NCBI GenBank assembly: GCA_958366985.1
Contig: CATXDC010000009.1
Coordinates: 37,338 to 101,337 of the forward strand
DNA: 64,000 nt
Reading direction: 5' to 3'
DNA from: an uncultured Oscillospiraceae bacterium
GTDB taxonomy: Bacteria; Bacillota; Clostridia; Oscillospirales; Acutalibacteraceae
Notes under the pieces: model-generated
Databases searched by the model: none
What the model was told of the DNA's origin: nothing
What the model saw: only the letters and a program-made list of their open reading frames with translations
Translations under genes and position numbers: made by a program
Shown here: piece by piece, positions 34,370 through 43,056 of the stretch
Layout: every line of letters starts with the position of its first letter
Numbering within the stretch: the first letter of the stretch is position 1

Positions 34370-35944
34370 TTACTCCTTATCCGTCGTTTGGAAAAAATCG
34401 TTTATCTTCCAAACGATTTTTATTTCCAGGTTAGAATAAACAATCACCTTATCAATCAGTCGGTACATCTCCTTTATCAATTCTTCATCGGGTAATCCCT
34501 TAGTAGAAAGAGCATCTTGCATACGCGACATCTGATTGTTATCAGTCTCTCGCTGGTTGAGTAATGTTTCTTCCTGCTTTTGGAGTTCTGCGAGTTCTTC
34601 TTCCAGCTTCCTCTTTTTTGAAAACATCCTGTTCTTTTGCTCAAGAAAACTCTCAGCATCAAGTTTTCCGCTTTTATAATCTTCGTATAAATGCAGATTT
34701 TGCTCGGATATCAAAGCAATCTCTTTGAGCAAACCTGTCTGGTTCTCCCGGCATTTTTCAAGCGGATTCTGTTTTTTCTGCTTGGTGATTTTTTTATACT
34801 GTCTTTCCATAATAGAGAGCTGCGCTCTATACGCCGATAGCACCACTTGCTCCAAATCTGTCCGGCTCCAGCGGATAGCAGAGCATTCTGTATTTTTACG
34901 GTAGAGAGGGGTAGCACAAGAGTAGTACTCATCTATTCCAAAGGTTTTTCGCAAGCGTCTGCCACAATGCCCGCAGTAGTAAATACGGTCTGTCCGATCA
35001 TGTTGGACTGCTTGATGTGCCTTTACCTTGCGTATACGGGCATTTGCCGCTTCATATTCTTCATGGGATACAATCGGTTCATGGCTGTTTTCAACAACAA
35101 CCCATTCATCTGCTGTTTTCCTTTTCTGTACACGGGCACGAATGGTTTGATTCTCGCATTTGAAATTTACCATGGCTCCCGTATACTTATAATCTTTAAT
35201 GATACGCAAAACAGCCTGATGGCTCCACATGACCTCATTCTGAATATCCTTACGGGTTAGTTTTTTGTACTCCATCGGTGTAGGAATATGCCTTTCATTC
35301 AATGCAGAGGCAATTTCAGTGCTTTTCTTTCCCGCAATCGCCGCCAAAAAAATTTCACGGACAACTGGTGCAGTTACTGGGTCAATAATCATCTTATGTT
35401 TTTCTCCAGGAGCCTTTTTATAGCCATACGGGCAGTGTGTAACATATTGCCCTCTTGCCATCTTCATGTGCATAGCAGCTTTTACTTTTTGGGAAAGATC
35501 CTGACTATACTGCTGATAGACGAGGTTACGGAAAGCTACATCCACGCCGCCGGTTGTACCAATGTAATCCGCGCTGTCATAATTGTCATTGATGGCAATA
35601 AATCGAACACCAAGAAACGGGAAAATATGCTCCAGAAAATCGCCAACCTCTAAATAATTGCGGCCAAACCGAGAGAGGTCTTTTACGACCACACACTGGA
35701 TTTCGCCGCTGCGTATCAAACTAATCATTTTTTGGAATTGTGGGCGATCAAAATTGGTCCCTGTATAACCATCATCTACAAATTCCATAACCGGACAGCC
35801 TGAAAGCTCTGAATGCTCTTGAATATACCTTTGAATCAGTAGTCTTTGGCTACGGATACTGTTGCTCTCATCTTTGAGTACATTATTTCTTTTATCAACA
35901 TCCTCTTGCGACAATCGCAGATACATCGCAATATGCAAGAACAT
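34370..35944 (-). CDS. Large serine recombinase 1
   Basis: 524 residues. Resolvase domain with the catalytic-serine motif YLRLSQED (about residue 12) and VVVKDLSRFGRNYLE; recombinase DNA-binding domain (about 180-290); zinc ribbon with YCGHCGRRL and later paired cysteines; then a coiled coil (about 385-470) rich in Lys and Glu. This is the architecture of serine integrases of Tn5397/phiC31 type. It starts three bases after the stop of recombinase 2, so the genes are coupled. It is the one closest to the spoVT junction and so the first candidate for the integrase. Confidence 0.95.
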   Translation of the reverse strand: MFLHIAMYLRLSQEDVDKRNNVLKDESNSIRSQRLLIQRYIQEHSELSGCPVMEFVDDGYTGTNFDRPQFQKMISLIRSGEIQCVVVKDLSRFGRNYLEVGDFLEHIFPFLGVRFIAINDNYDSADYIGTTGGVDVAFRNLVYQQYSQDLSQKVKAAMHMKMARGQYVTHCPYGYKKAPGEKHKMIIDPVTAPVVREIFLAAIAGKKSTEIASALNERHIPTPMEYKKLTRKDIQNEVMWSHQAVLRIIKDYKYTGAMVNFKCENQTIRARVQKRKTADEWVVVENSHEPIVSHEEYEAANARIRKVKAHQAVQHDRTDRIYYCGHCGRRLRKTFGIDEYYSCATPLYRKNTECSAIRWSRTDLEQVVLSAYRAQLSIMERQYKKITKQKKQNPLEKCRENQTGLLKEIALISEQNLHLYEDYKSGKLDAESFLEQKNRMFSKKRKLEEELAELQKQEETLLNQRETDNNQMSRMQDALSTKGLPDEELIKEMYRLIDKVIVYSNLEIKIVWKINDFFQTTDKE

Positions 35945-35947
35945 TTC

Positions 35948-37657
35948 CTATGCAACCCCCTTTCTGATTCTCTCGCACTCTTGAAGCAATTCCTCGAATT
36001 CGTTCATGTAACGGAATTCTATGGTAATACTGTTGTCGGCATAGAATTGGATTCCTTTCACAAAGGCATTTACCATTTCCTTTGTAAGCCTTTCTTGGTG
36101 GTAGTATCGCTCTATCAGCCTGTCCCACTTTTTCTCTCCCGTACTGGCTGCCGTTGCACGCTCATGCACACTGCGAAGTTCTCTTTCTTCCTGTTCCAGC
36201 CGCTCTAATTCAGTCTGGTATGTTTCCTTTGCATAAAGATACTCGTCTTGGGATAAAATCCCGTCTTTATAATCCACATATAGTGAAGCAGACATATTTC
36301 GTTTTTTTGTTATTTCCGCTTGCAACTTCTGTAGCCTGTCATTTGGAGCCGCTTGTTTTGCCTTGGCTTTTTCCATTGTAATCAGATGCTGCAGAACCCG
36401 CTGCCTGTCCATAAAGACTTCCATTTGTTTCCGAATGGTCTCCAGTACAGCTGAATCCAGATCGGCAGCACGAATACTTCTTTGTGGACAGCTTGAAATG
36501 CCAAGTTCAATATACCCGGAACATTTGTATGTGTAATAACTTTGGGTTCCACTCTTTTTGCTTGTACTATAAGAACGAATTTGCTTGATAACACGTCCGC
36601 AGTCCGCACAGCGTAACAATGAGCCATAGGGGTTTTCTCTTTTAGGGAGATTCCCATATTTTCCATGACTGGCTTTAGCTGCATTTGAAAGAGATTGATT
36701 TACTCTTTGAACCTGTTCCCATAAATCCATTGAAATAATAGGTTCATGCGTGTTTTCAGCAATGTCCCATTCGGAAGGATCTGTCCAGTGAAAAGGGATT
36801 CCTTTATGCAAACAACTGGTACTTTTCCCTTGGGCCAGGTGTCCGATATAAGCAATATTATAAAGCATATCCGTTAAAACGTGTCTATTCCAAGGGAGAG
36901 CCTTCCCTTTTGTATTGTTATTTGTTATAATTCCGCGCTCATAGCGAAGCCTGCCAGGGGAAGGGTATCCTTTCTCGTTCAGTTTGCGTATAATCGTACC
37001 CACACCCAGCCCTTCAGCGCGCATAGTAAAAATTTCTACCACAATGGGCGCCGTTTCTGGGTCTACAATCAGATGATTTTTATCCTGTGGATCTTTTAAA
37101 TAGCCATACGGGGCATAATTGCCAATATATTCTCCTTTTACACGTTTCATCTTCAATGCGGAGCAAGATTTGCGGGAGATATCTTTAGCATAAATATCGT
37201 TTACAACATTTTTCAGAGTTGCCCCCAGATGCTCACCTGATGTGAGAGATGCGCTGTCATAATTGTCATTCACTGCGATAAAGCGAAGATTTAAAAAAGG
37301 AAATACTTTTTCAAGATAATTTCCCGCTTCCACATAGTTACGCCCTAACCGTGAAAGGTCTTTGACTACAATGCAATTTATTTTCCCTTTCTGTGCATCC
37401 TCCAGCATGCGCTGAAAGGCAGGTCGGTCAAAATCGGTACCGGTCCAGCCATTATCCTCATAAATTTCAATCAATTCTAAATACGGACGATCAGCCACAT
37501 AGGAAAGCAGAAGTTCTCTTTGGTTGTCCAGTGAATCCGCGTCTTTTTTCCCGTTATCCTCCACAGAAAGACGCAAATAAACCGCTGTGCGGAAAATATC
37601 TTTCACATCGGTTCCAGTCTGATTGACATTGCCTTTCTTGCGGGATATACGGGCCAT
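35948..37657 (-). CDS. Large serine recombinase 2
   Basis: 569 residues with the same layout: catalytic AVYLRLSVED at about residue 33, IVVKDLSRLGRNYVE, a recombinase domain, the zinc ribbon LLRCADCGRVIK and CSGYIELGISSCPQRS, and a terminal coiled coil. It differs widely in sequence from recombinases 1 and 3 and is not a recent copy. GGAGGTGG precedes the ATG, and the stop of recombinase 3 adjoins its start. Confidence 0.95.
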   Translation of the reverse strand: MARISRKKGNVNQTGTDVKDIFRTAVYLRLSVEDNGKKDADSLDNQRELLLSYVADRPYLELIEIYEDNGWTGTDFDRPAFQRMLEDAQKGKINCIVVKDLSRLGRNYVEAGNYLEKVFPFLNLRFIAVNDNYDSASLTSGEHLGATLKNVVNDIYAKDISRKSCSALKMKRVKGEYIGNYAPYGYLKDPQDKNHLIVDPETAPIVVEIFTMRAEGLGVGTIIRKLNEKGYPSPGRLRYERGIITNNNTKGKALPWNRHVLTDMLYNIAYIGHLAQGKSTSCLHKGIPFHWTDPSEWDIAENTHEPIISMDLWEQVQRVNQSLSNAAKASHGKYGNLPKRENPYGSLLRCADCGRVIKQIRSYSTSKKSGTQSYYTYKCSGYIELGISSCPQRSIRAADLDSAVLETIRKQMEVFMDRQRVLQHLITMEKAKAKQAAPNDRLQKLQAEITKKRNMSASLYVDYKDGILSQDEYLYAKETYQTELERLEQEERELRSVHERATAASTGEKKWDRLIERYYHQERLTKEMVNAFVKGIQFYADNSITIEFRYMNEFEELLQECERIRKGVA

Positions 37658-39340
37658 TTATACCACCTCCAACTGGGGAAATATTTGTATCTTTTCAGAT
37701 TTACCTTCTTGATTTTCCAAAAATTCTTTGATATGAGCAAATTGATCCCGATGTCGAAAAACCACCTCAATTTCGGAACCTTCATATACATTGATTCGTT
37801 CCACCAAACTGACAATCAACCGTCGTGTGATAGCTGTAATATTCTCGTATTCACGGAACTGGGCTAGCCAACTTTGCTGTTTGCTTAGGCCGTGTTGAAT
37901 CTCACTTTTACTGCTAATAAGTTGATCTATCACCATCTTAGCGGTAGCAATCCTTGAAGAGAATTCCTCTTTCAATGCCATGAACTCTTCTCTGGATAAA
38001 ATACCGCTTTGAAGATCTTCGTATATTCCTAGTCTGAGATTGTTGTTTTTCTGGATAATCTGATTTTGCACTTCAATATTTGCTTCTATTTTCCTTAGTT
38101 CAGTTCTTTCCCAGAACAATGTTTCAATCTGACGTAACGCAGCATCCATATCCAGTGCAATTTCGATTTGACGCTGAATTGTAACAAGTACGGCATCATC
38201 CAATATTTCTTCCCGTATGCTGTGTTTACTGCAGGTATGGCTGTCGGCTTTATTGGCTCCGCACACATAATATACATAGCGTTTGCCGTCAGATACTGCT
38301 GTTTTACGCACAATAGGGGCACCACAATCTCCACAAAAGATTCTTCCGCAGTATGGATGCACTGTTGCATTTTCAGTGCTTGCCCTTGTATCCTCCTGCA
38401 GAATCTGTTGTACCAAATCAAATTGGGGCCGACTGATAATTGCCTCATGAGTTCCTTCTACTCGAACCCAATCATTCTGATCCTTGTATATAAACTTTTT
38501 GGTCTTATGATTCGGGGTTGTCCTCCTTCCCTGAACCATCGTACCGGTATAAATTTCATTTTGTAGGATTCTACGAACCGCAACATGACTCCACTTTGCC
38601 TGCGCACCAGTCTTAAACTTTGATTTGTATTTGCTCCCCTGAGACTTTTTATATTCCATGGGGGAAAGTACACCAAGTTGATTCAATCGTAGAGCTATGC
38701 TTCCTGGACTATGGCCTTCAATAGCCCATTTGAAAATATCTTGTACAATACCAGCAGCATACTCATCCACAACAAGATGATTTTTATTTTCTTTGTCCTT
38801 TTTGTATCCATATACCGCAAAATTAGAAATAAATTCACCCTGCCTACGTTTCACCTCCAAATTACTGCGGACTTTAATAGAAATATCCCGACTATAAGAA
38901 TCGTTAATCAGATTTTTGAATGGAATTACAATACTGTCTGTACTATTAGAAGACTGAGTATCAAATCCATCATTTAAAGCAATAAATCGAATTCCCAACT
39001 GAGGGAATATTTTTTCGATATACTTTCCACATTCAATGTAATCTCTTCCAAAGCGAGATAGATCTTTAACAAGGATGCAATTCACCTTGCCTGCGCGTAC
39101 ATCCTCCATCATGCGGCGGAAATCAGGCCGTTCAAAATTCGTACCGGTCCAACCATCATCTTTATACTCATCATACAGTTCCATTTCAGGGTGCTTTTTC
39201 AAATAGGATATCAACAGCTCCCGTTGATTATGGATACTGTTACTCTCTAATTTTTTCGAATCTGAAAAAGAAATGTCGCCATCATCCTTCGATAAACGGA
39301 GGTAGATGGCGACATGATACAATTGCATTACATCTTTCAT
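37658..39340 (-). CDS. Large serine recombinase 3
   Basis: 560 residues: catalytic AIYLRLSKDD near the N-terminus, LVKDLSRFGRDYIE, a recombinase domain, the ribbon IFCGDCGAPIVRK with CGANKADSHTCSKHS, and a coiled coil. The ATG at 39340 follows an AGGAG 11 bases away; an in-frame GTG at 39352 adjoins that site. First gene of the three-recombinase operon. All three keep the catalytic serine, so all may be active. Confidence 0.95.
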   Translation of the reverse strand: MKDVMQLYHVAIYLRLSKDDGDISFSDSKKLESNSIHNQRELLISYLKKHPEMELYDEYKDDGWTGTNFERPDFRRMMEDVRAGKVNCILVKDLSRFGRDYIECGKYIEKIFPQLGIRFIALNDGFDTQSSNSTDSIVIPFKNLINDSYSRDISIKVRSNLEVKRRQGEFISNFAVYGYKKDKENKNHLVVDEYAAGIVQDIFKWAIEGHSPGSIALRLNQLGVLSPMEYKKSQGSKYKSKFKTGAQAKWSHVAVRRILQNEIYTGTMVQGRRTTPNHKTKKFIYKDQNDWVRVEGTHEAIISRPQFDLVQQILQEDTRASTENATVHPYCGRIFCGDCGAPIVRKTAVSDGKRYVYYVCGANKADSHTCSKHSIREEILDDAVLVTIQRQIEIALDMDAALRQIETLFWERTELRKIEANIEVQNQIIQKNNNLRLGIYEDLQSGILSREEFMALKEEFSSRIATAKMVIDQLISSKSEIQHGLSKQQSWLAQFREYENITAITRRLIVSLVERINVYEGSEIEVVFRHRDQFAHIKEFLENQEGKSEKIQIFPQLEVV

Positions 39341-39484
39341 ATTTAGCGCCACTCCTGTCTGAATTTTGCGGTCTCACCACAAAACGACCGGAGTATTCGC
39401 TGATTTCGTCCACGCCTAGTATAGCATGGATGTACTCCTTTTTCCAGTCGTTTTATCGAATTTTCCTCTGGAAATGTTTTCTGG

Positions 39485-39709
39485 TCATAGAGTAGAAATC
39501 ATGTTACAGAAACTGTCGTTCAGGGTTTCGTCCTTTCCCGCATAGGCCACACGAACCTTAACGCCTCCAACACGGAAACAATATGGGTCCTTAACTTGCT
39601 GCACATAAGAGCGTATTCGCTCTTCCGGTGGCTGTGCCGGATCAACCTTCACATCCCGGATATCAACCAATGAATCCAAAGTTCTTGGATCATTTTCGTA
39701 ATTTCGCAT
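39485..39709 (-). CDS. Small conserved element protein (possibly DUF6870)
   Basis: 74 residues from the ATG at 39709 (GAGGTGA site). Core sequence is LVDIRDVKVD, then VKDPYCFRVGGVKVRVAYA and ETLNDSF. I have a weak memory of this pattern as a small family found on gut Firmicutes elements, perhaps DUF6870; the name should be checked. It lies upstream of the recombinase operon. Function unknown. Confidence 0.65.
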   Translation of the reverse strand: MRNYENDPRTLDSLVDIRDVKVDPAQPPEERIRSYVQQVKDPYCFRVGGVKVRVAYAGKDETLNDSFCNMISTL

Positions 39710-40116
39710 CTTAATCACCTCACCCATATCTTTGCCAATATTTGGTCAACCTATTCTTTGAATCATGCAATCCCCGGCGCCTGTGGCGAACAGGTCCATA
39801 GAAATTTCATCTCTCCGCATTCTGATGCCGAGCCGGCCGATGCCGTGACGCGTCCAAGCCGGAAGTACCATGATGGCCCTGCCGGATCATCGCGTTATAT
39901 GGGAGCCACCCATATATCAGTGCTCTTGTTCTGTTTGCCAGACAGACGGATAGCCGCTTCTCGGTCAGGGGATGTACCGGGTTTTGCTATGCAGTTGTCA
40001 AGGTACCATGAAGGGGGATGCCTTCATAAAGTAAGAACGCTCCGTTTATCTGATCTCTAATGTTCTATCAAAAAATTTTCAAAAAAACTGCCCCGGTTTC
40101 CCAGAGCAGTCTTCCT
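39710..40116 (-). other. Non-coding, GC-rich stretch between regulators and recombinases
   Basis: About 400 bases with no convincing gene. Read on the minus strand: a terminator for the HTH gene (40078-40110), then a GC-rich segment with a CCTTGACAACTGCATAG box near 40000, the palindrome ATATGGG-N5-CCCATAT (39897-39915), and several CCGGC/GCCGG pieces (about 39830-39870) that could pair. An open frame on the plus strand exists but has unlikely composition. It could be a regulatory RNA or leader. Confidence 0.45.
40078..40110 (-). terminator. Terminator after the HTH_16-like gene
   Basis: Minus strand: ACTGC...GCAGT stem with an inner GGG-AAA-CC pairing, followed by seven T. Confidence 0.75.
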
Positions 40117-40308
40117 TCAGATTATAAATTTGCTGATACTCAGTGTAATACGGATAAGTATGTACTGTCGGCAATCCTCATCCAACTGTCCGTCGATCAT
40201 GCTATACCGATTGATCAGCGGCATATAAAGGATGAGTATCTGCTCCACAGCGTCACAGTCTCCTTCAACCGCCCGATGCAACAATTCACGAAATTCCATG
40301 GCCGTCAT
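40117..40308 (-). CDS. Helix-turn-helix protein of the conjugative-transposon type (Tn916 Orf8-like)
   Basis: 63 residues: MEFRELLHRAVEGDCDAVEQILILYMPLINRYSMI followed by DEDCRQYILIRI. This is the sigma-region-2-like domain seen in Tn916 Orf8 and relatives (HTH_16), which works with the neighbouring sigma factor. Its ATG overlaps the stop of that sigma gene (ATGA at 40305-40308) and has AAGGTGG before it. Confidence 0.8.
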   Translation of the reverse strand: MTAMEFRELLHRAVEGDCDAVEQILILYMPLINRYSMIDGQLDEDCRQYILIRITLSISKFII

Positions 40309-40709
40309 CCTTTACCACCTTCTTTCTCAAGGAGCTGACGAAGTTTCTTGAGTGCCAGAGAACGCTGGTTATACACATGCTGCACAGAACAGTTCAGTTT
40401 GCGGGAGATTTCTGCTGGGGATAACTTTTCCACGAACAGAAGAACAAGAATCCGTTGGCGCATAAGAGGAAGCTGACTGAATGCTTTTGCCAACCGTTCC
40501 TCCTCAAAGTCGAAAGCATCCTTTCTGCGTATTTCTATGGAATCCCTGACAGTCAACATTTCTTCCGGCACACTTTCCAGTGACGATGTTTCGGGATAAC
40601 GGCTCATTTTCCTTAAATAGTCTTTCCGCGCATTGCGAACAGAGACCTCCATAAATCGGGTGAACCGGCCGCGCAGTTCATCTCGTTCGGACAAAAAATC
40701 GTATTTCAT
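40305..40709 (-). CDS. Sigma-70-like factor (Tn916 Orf7-like)
   Basis: 134 residues. N-terminal SVRNARKDYLRK segment, then a region-4 helix-turn-helix with LPLMRQRILVLLFVEKLSPAEISRKLNCSVQHVYNQRSLALKKLRQLL. The ATG at 40709 follows GGAGG by six bases. In Tn916 relatives this pair drives transfer gene expression; a similar role here is inferred. Confidence 0.85.
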   Translation of the reverse strand: MKYDFLSERDELRGRFTRFMEVSVRNARKDYLRKMSRYPETSSLESVPEEMLTVRDSIEIRRKDAFDFEEERLAKAFSQLPLMRQRILVLLFVEKLSPAEISRKLNCSVQHVYNQRSLALKKLRQLLEKEGGKG

Positions 40710-40853
40710 TCCATGCCTCCAAGCCATGCCATCCCAGCCGCCTGGGAGGCATGCCAAGATGGCATGCGTCTTTATCAATTGGTTTCGGGTTACTGAGGTG
40801 ATTTAACGCACATTGAAGATGTACACGGGACTCACCTCCTTCCCGCAGGCATG

Positions 40854-40890
40854 AAAAAAGGCCACACTGCAAACAAACGCAATGTGACCT
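40854..40890 (-). terminator. T-tailed hairpin upstream of the sigma gene
   Basis: 12-base arms AGGTCACATTGC and GCAGTGTGGCCT, complementary with two G-U pairs, then six T on the minus strand. Confidence 0.75.
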
Positions 40891-40922
40891 GCAAAAGGAA
40901 ACCTGTTGATTTATATATGAAA

Positions 40923-40952
40923 ATGCAGCTACTTGTTGAAAGGTAGCTGCAT
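40923..40952 (-). terminator. 10-bp perfect stem, possible terminator
   Basis: ATGCAGCTAC and GTAGCTGCAT with a 10-base loop, then TTTTC on the minus strand. Confidence 0.6.
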
Positions 40953-41052
40953 CGAATTGTTGCCGTATTCTTTTTTTGAAACAAACACCTCAATCGGTAT
41001 TCGTCTGGATTTCTTACTGTCGGGGATAGTCTATTGTTTCGCTTTCCTTCAT
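40929..41052 (-). pseudogene. Possible frameshifted small gene (about 40 residues)
   Basis: ATG at 41052 with a TTGGAGGG site starts MKESET; after a shift of one base the frame continues TIPDSKKSRRIPIEV, FVSKKEYGNNSMQLPFNK and stop at 40929. The second part has real protein character (charged, varied), but no single frame joins it to a start with a ribosome site. It may be a broken gene, a programmed shift, or coincidence. Confidence 0.35.
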
Positions 41053-41138
41053 ACCTTAATACCCTCCAAAAAATCAGAATCTGTCAACACGGGCCTGCCG
41101 CTGAGGACGTACAAACTTTATGGGGAACCAGGACTTGC

Positions 41139-41474
41139 TCAGCTACGGGTCTTCTCTATGATTTCCAACATATCCTGCAACATCTCACAGGCCAGTATCC
41201 TTACCGGCATTGATAATTCCTGAATTCTTTTTTCAATATCCCGCAAATAGACAATCTCCGGGCATTCCAGAGATTCCAATACCAACTGATCCACGGTAGT
41301 GTGAAGTGCATTTGCTATGTTGACAATCATCTCCAGACTGGGGATACCCCGATTATTCTCAATCTGGCCGATATGGCTGCTTGAACAACCTACTTTTTCA
41401 GCCAGTTCCTCTTGGTTCATTCCCGTCTGAATTCGGTACTTCCGAACATTTTTCCCCAATAATTGATAGTTCAT
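41139..41474 (-). CDS. XRE-family regulator of the element
   Basis: 111 residues: GKNVRKYRIQTGMNQEELAEKVGCSSSHIGQIENNRGIPSLEMIVNIANAL is a full HTH domain; the C-terminal 45 residues form a helical tail. AAGGGA precedes the ATG. The position upstream of the sigma/HTH pair matches the repressor of Tn916-type control regions. Confidence 0.88.
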   Translation of the reverse strand: MNYQLLGKNVRKYRIQTGMNQEELAEKVGCSSSHIGQIENNRGIPSLEMIVNIANALHTTVDQLVLESLECPEIVYLRDIEKRIQELSMPVRILACEMLQDMLEIIEKTRS

Positions 41475-41637
41475 TGTTATCGTCCCTTTCTGTTATAATT
41501 TTAATAAAACCAACAGTACAAGTGAAGTAAGTATAATTCTGATATTCGCACTATAAGTTTTGTTAAGACGTCAAGAGACGATTTTCTCGTATGTTAATTC
41601 TGATTTTTGGAATATGAAAGCGGAAATACACAGATTC

Positions 41638-41997
41638 CTACTGTTGGAAGATGTCCAGATTATCAATCATCCGGGCTACATCTTCTTCCAAGCTATCTGC
41701 TGGTATTTCTTGCAACTGTTCTTCATTAGGAACAGCCATGCCGCCAATCTGTTCCCGAACAATCTGACGTATCATATCCTCTAGTTTCTCTTTGCGCAAG
41801 GCGTCTGCCTCTTTAATTTGAATGCGAAGCGCTTCCGTCTGCAACTCAGGATGCCGTTCCAAATACTCATTAAGAGCTGGAACAATGACGGAACTCTTTT
41901 TATTGCCTAACTTTTCAAGTAGTTCACCTGCCCGGATTCGTTCTGCCGTATCAGCGCTAAACTGTAGATTAAACCGATAGGCTCCATCCTTTTTCAT
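41638..41997 (-). CDS. ParR-like partition adaptor (putative)
   Basis: 119 residues. The N-terminus (KKDGAYRFNLQFSADTAERIRAGELLEKLGNKKSSVIVPALNEYL) looks like a ribbon-helix-helix DNA-binding unit, and the C-terminus is acidic and helical. It follows the ParM-like gene by 19 bases, as parR follows parM on plasmids. The assignment rests on this pairing and on the fold guess, not on a firm motif. The ATG at 41997 has GGGGAG before it. Confidence 0.65.
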   Translation of the reverse strand: MKKDGAYRFNLQFSADTAERIRAGELLEKLGNKKSSVIVPALNEYLERHPELQTEALRIQIKEADALRKEKLEDMIRQIVREQIGGMAVPNEEQLQEIPADSLEEDVARMIDNLDIFQQ

Positions 41998-42016
41998 CTC
42001 AACCAACTCCCCGCAA

Positions 42017-42931
42017 CTATACCATGCGGCTCAGCTGTTGTCTTGCCATCATCTCATATCCGATTGCATTGGCTTTCGGATCCTCTACATAGCTGGCCTG
42101 AGCCACCATAGACGATTGCTCCAGTAACGGACGGAACAAAGAACTTCCTCCACCAATAAAAATAGCGGGGTTGGTCCGCAGATCTACTTGAAGTTCCCTA
42201 AGTTGATCCAGAATTTCTTTAGCATGCAGCTGAGCAGATTCACGGATGGTTTTCTTGACATCTTCAGGAAGAATGGTTTCCCGCCCTTGCAGCACGGCAC
42301 TGATATGCTCGTCCTCAATCTTCATATCATGCTGTGCACTGATTTTCCGGATGATGTCATTGTTCATGGTAATGACCCCGCTCTCCAGACTCCGGCAAAA
42401 CTGCAAATCGGGTTTTCCATTACGAAGCAAAAGCACGTCTGTTGTGAACCCACCGATGTCTATCACAAATACCCGTAAAGTTTTGAGCAGCTGGCCACTC
42501 TGCGGAATCACTGCCGCATACGCCTGCGGATACACCAGCACATGACGAATCACAACACTTAAAGGGCGCTCTTTATACACAAAATTAACGGCGCCGCTTC
42601 GACGGAAATACTGGGCAAATTTTTCCCGCAGCATTCCGTAATGCTCTGGGGGAAGGCCCACAGCCAAATCGATCTGTTCAAATGCAGTTTGGGTTCCCAG
42701 CATCTCAATCTCTCTGGCAATAGCAAACAGGGAAAGAATAAGGAATCGTTCGTCTTTGGTTTTATCTCTCATGTATGGGAGCCTTTTACCAGAAAGCGTC
42801 CAGTAGCTGCCGCCAAATTCCAGCACCTCATCTGCCAAAGGCGGTTTGACCGTATGCTCGGAAAGGCCGGAAATAAAAGAAAAATGGGGTGTTTTGATGG
42901 CATAATTGCCGTGATCAATTGCTATCAGCAT
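42017..42931 (-). CDS. parM: ParM/StbA-type actin-like ATPase
   Basis: 304 residues. Actin-fold nucleotide motifs: phosphate-1 LIAIDHGNYAIK at the start, phosphate-2 VIDIGGFTTDVLLL near residue 170, and adenosine motif IFIGGGSSLF near residue 265. It would form filaments that push apart copies of the element when it is circular. The ATG at 42931 follows AGGAGG; an earlier in-frame start has no site. No obvious parC repeat array is seen next to it. Confidence 0.87.
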   Translation of the reverse strand: MLIAIDHGNYAIKTPHFSFISGLSEHTVKPPLADEVLEFGGSYWTLSGKRLPYMRDKTKDERFLILSLFAIAREIEMLGTQTAFEQIDLAVGLPPEHYGMLREKFAQYFRRSGAVNFVYKERPLSVVIRHVLVYPQAYAAVIPQSGQLLKTLRVFVIDIGGFTTDVLLLRNGKPDLQFCRSLESGVITMNNDIIRKISAQHDMKIEDEHISAVLQGRETILPEDVKKTIRESAQLHAKEILDQLRELQVDLRTNPAIFIGGGSSLFRPLLEQSSMVAQASYVEDPKANAIGYEMMARQQLSRMV

Positions 42932-43025
42932 AATTATTACCTCCTGTATTTGTTCTGTAATATTACACAATTGAGAAAACGCATTTACAACCAGAATGCG
43001 CTTTTTTCACGAGTTTATACACATA

Positions 43026-43054
43026 AGAAAAAGGCGGGGAGTTCCCGCCTTTTC
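43026..43054. terminator. Bidirectional terminator upstream of parM
   Basis: 8-bp perfect stem AAGGCGGG/CCCGCCTT, loop GAGTT, T/A runs on both sides; ends the primase transcript. Confidence 0.85.
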
Positions 43055-43056
43055 CG

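Larger units (their letters stand above)
40710..41138 (-). other. Leader region of the sigma operon: hairpins and small frame
   Basis: Between the XRE gene and the sigma gene, reading the minus strand: a possible small frameshifted gene (41052-40929), a 10-bp perfect stem over its end (40923-40952), a T-tailed terminator (40854-40890), and the palindrome GCATGCCA-AGA-TGGCATGC (about 40749-40767). It reads like a control leader. Confidence 0.5.

Noticed and set aside
39758..40060. 100-residue open frame on the plus strand
   Set aside because: No ribosome site, odd composition, and it lies opposite a structured GC-rich stretch; more likely non-coding.
40933..41223. 96-residue plus-strand open frame before the sigma operon
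   Set aside because: It runs opposite the XRE gene end and the hairpins; no ribosome site.
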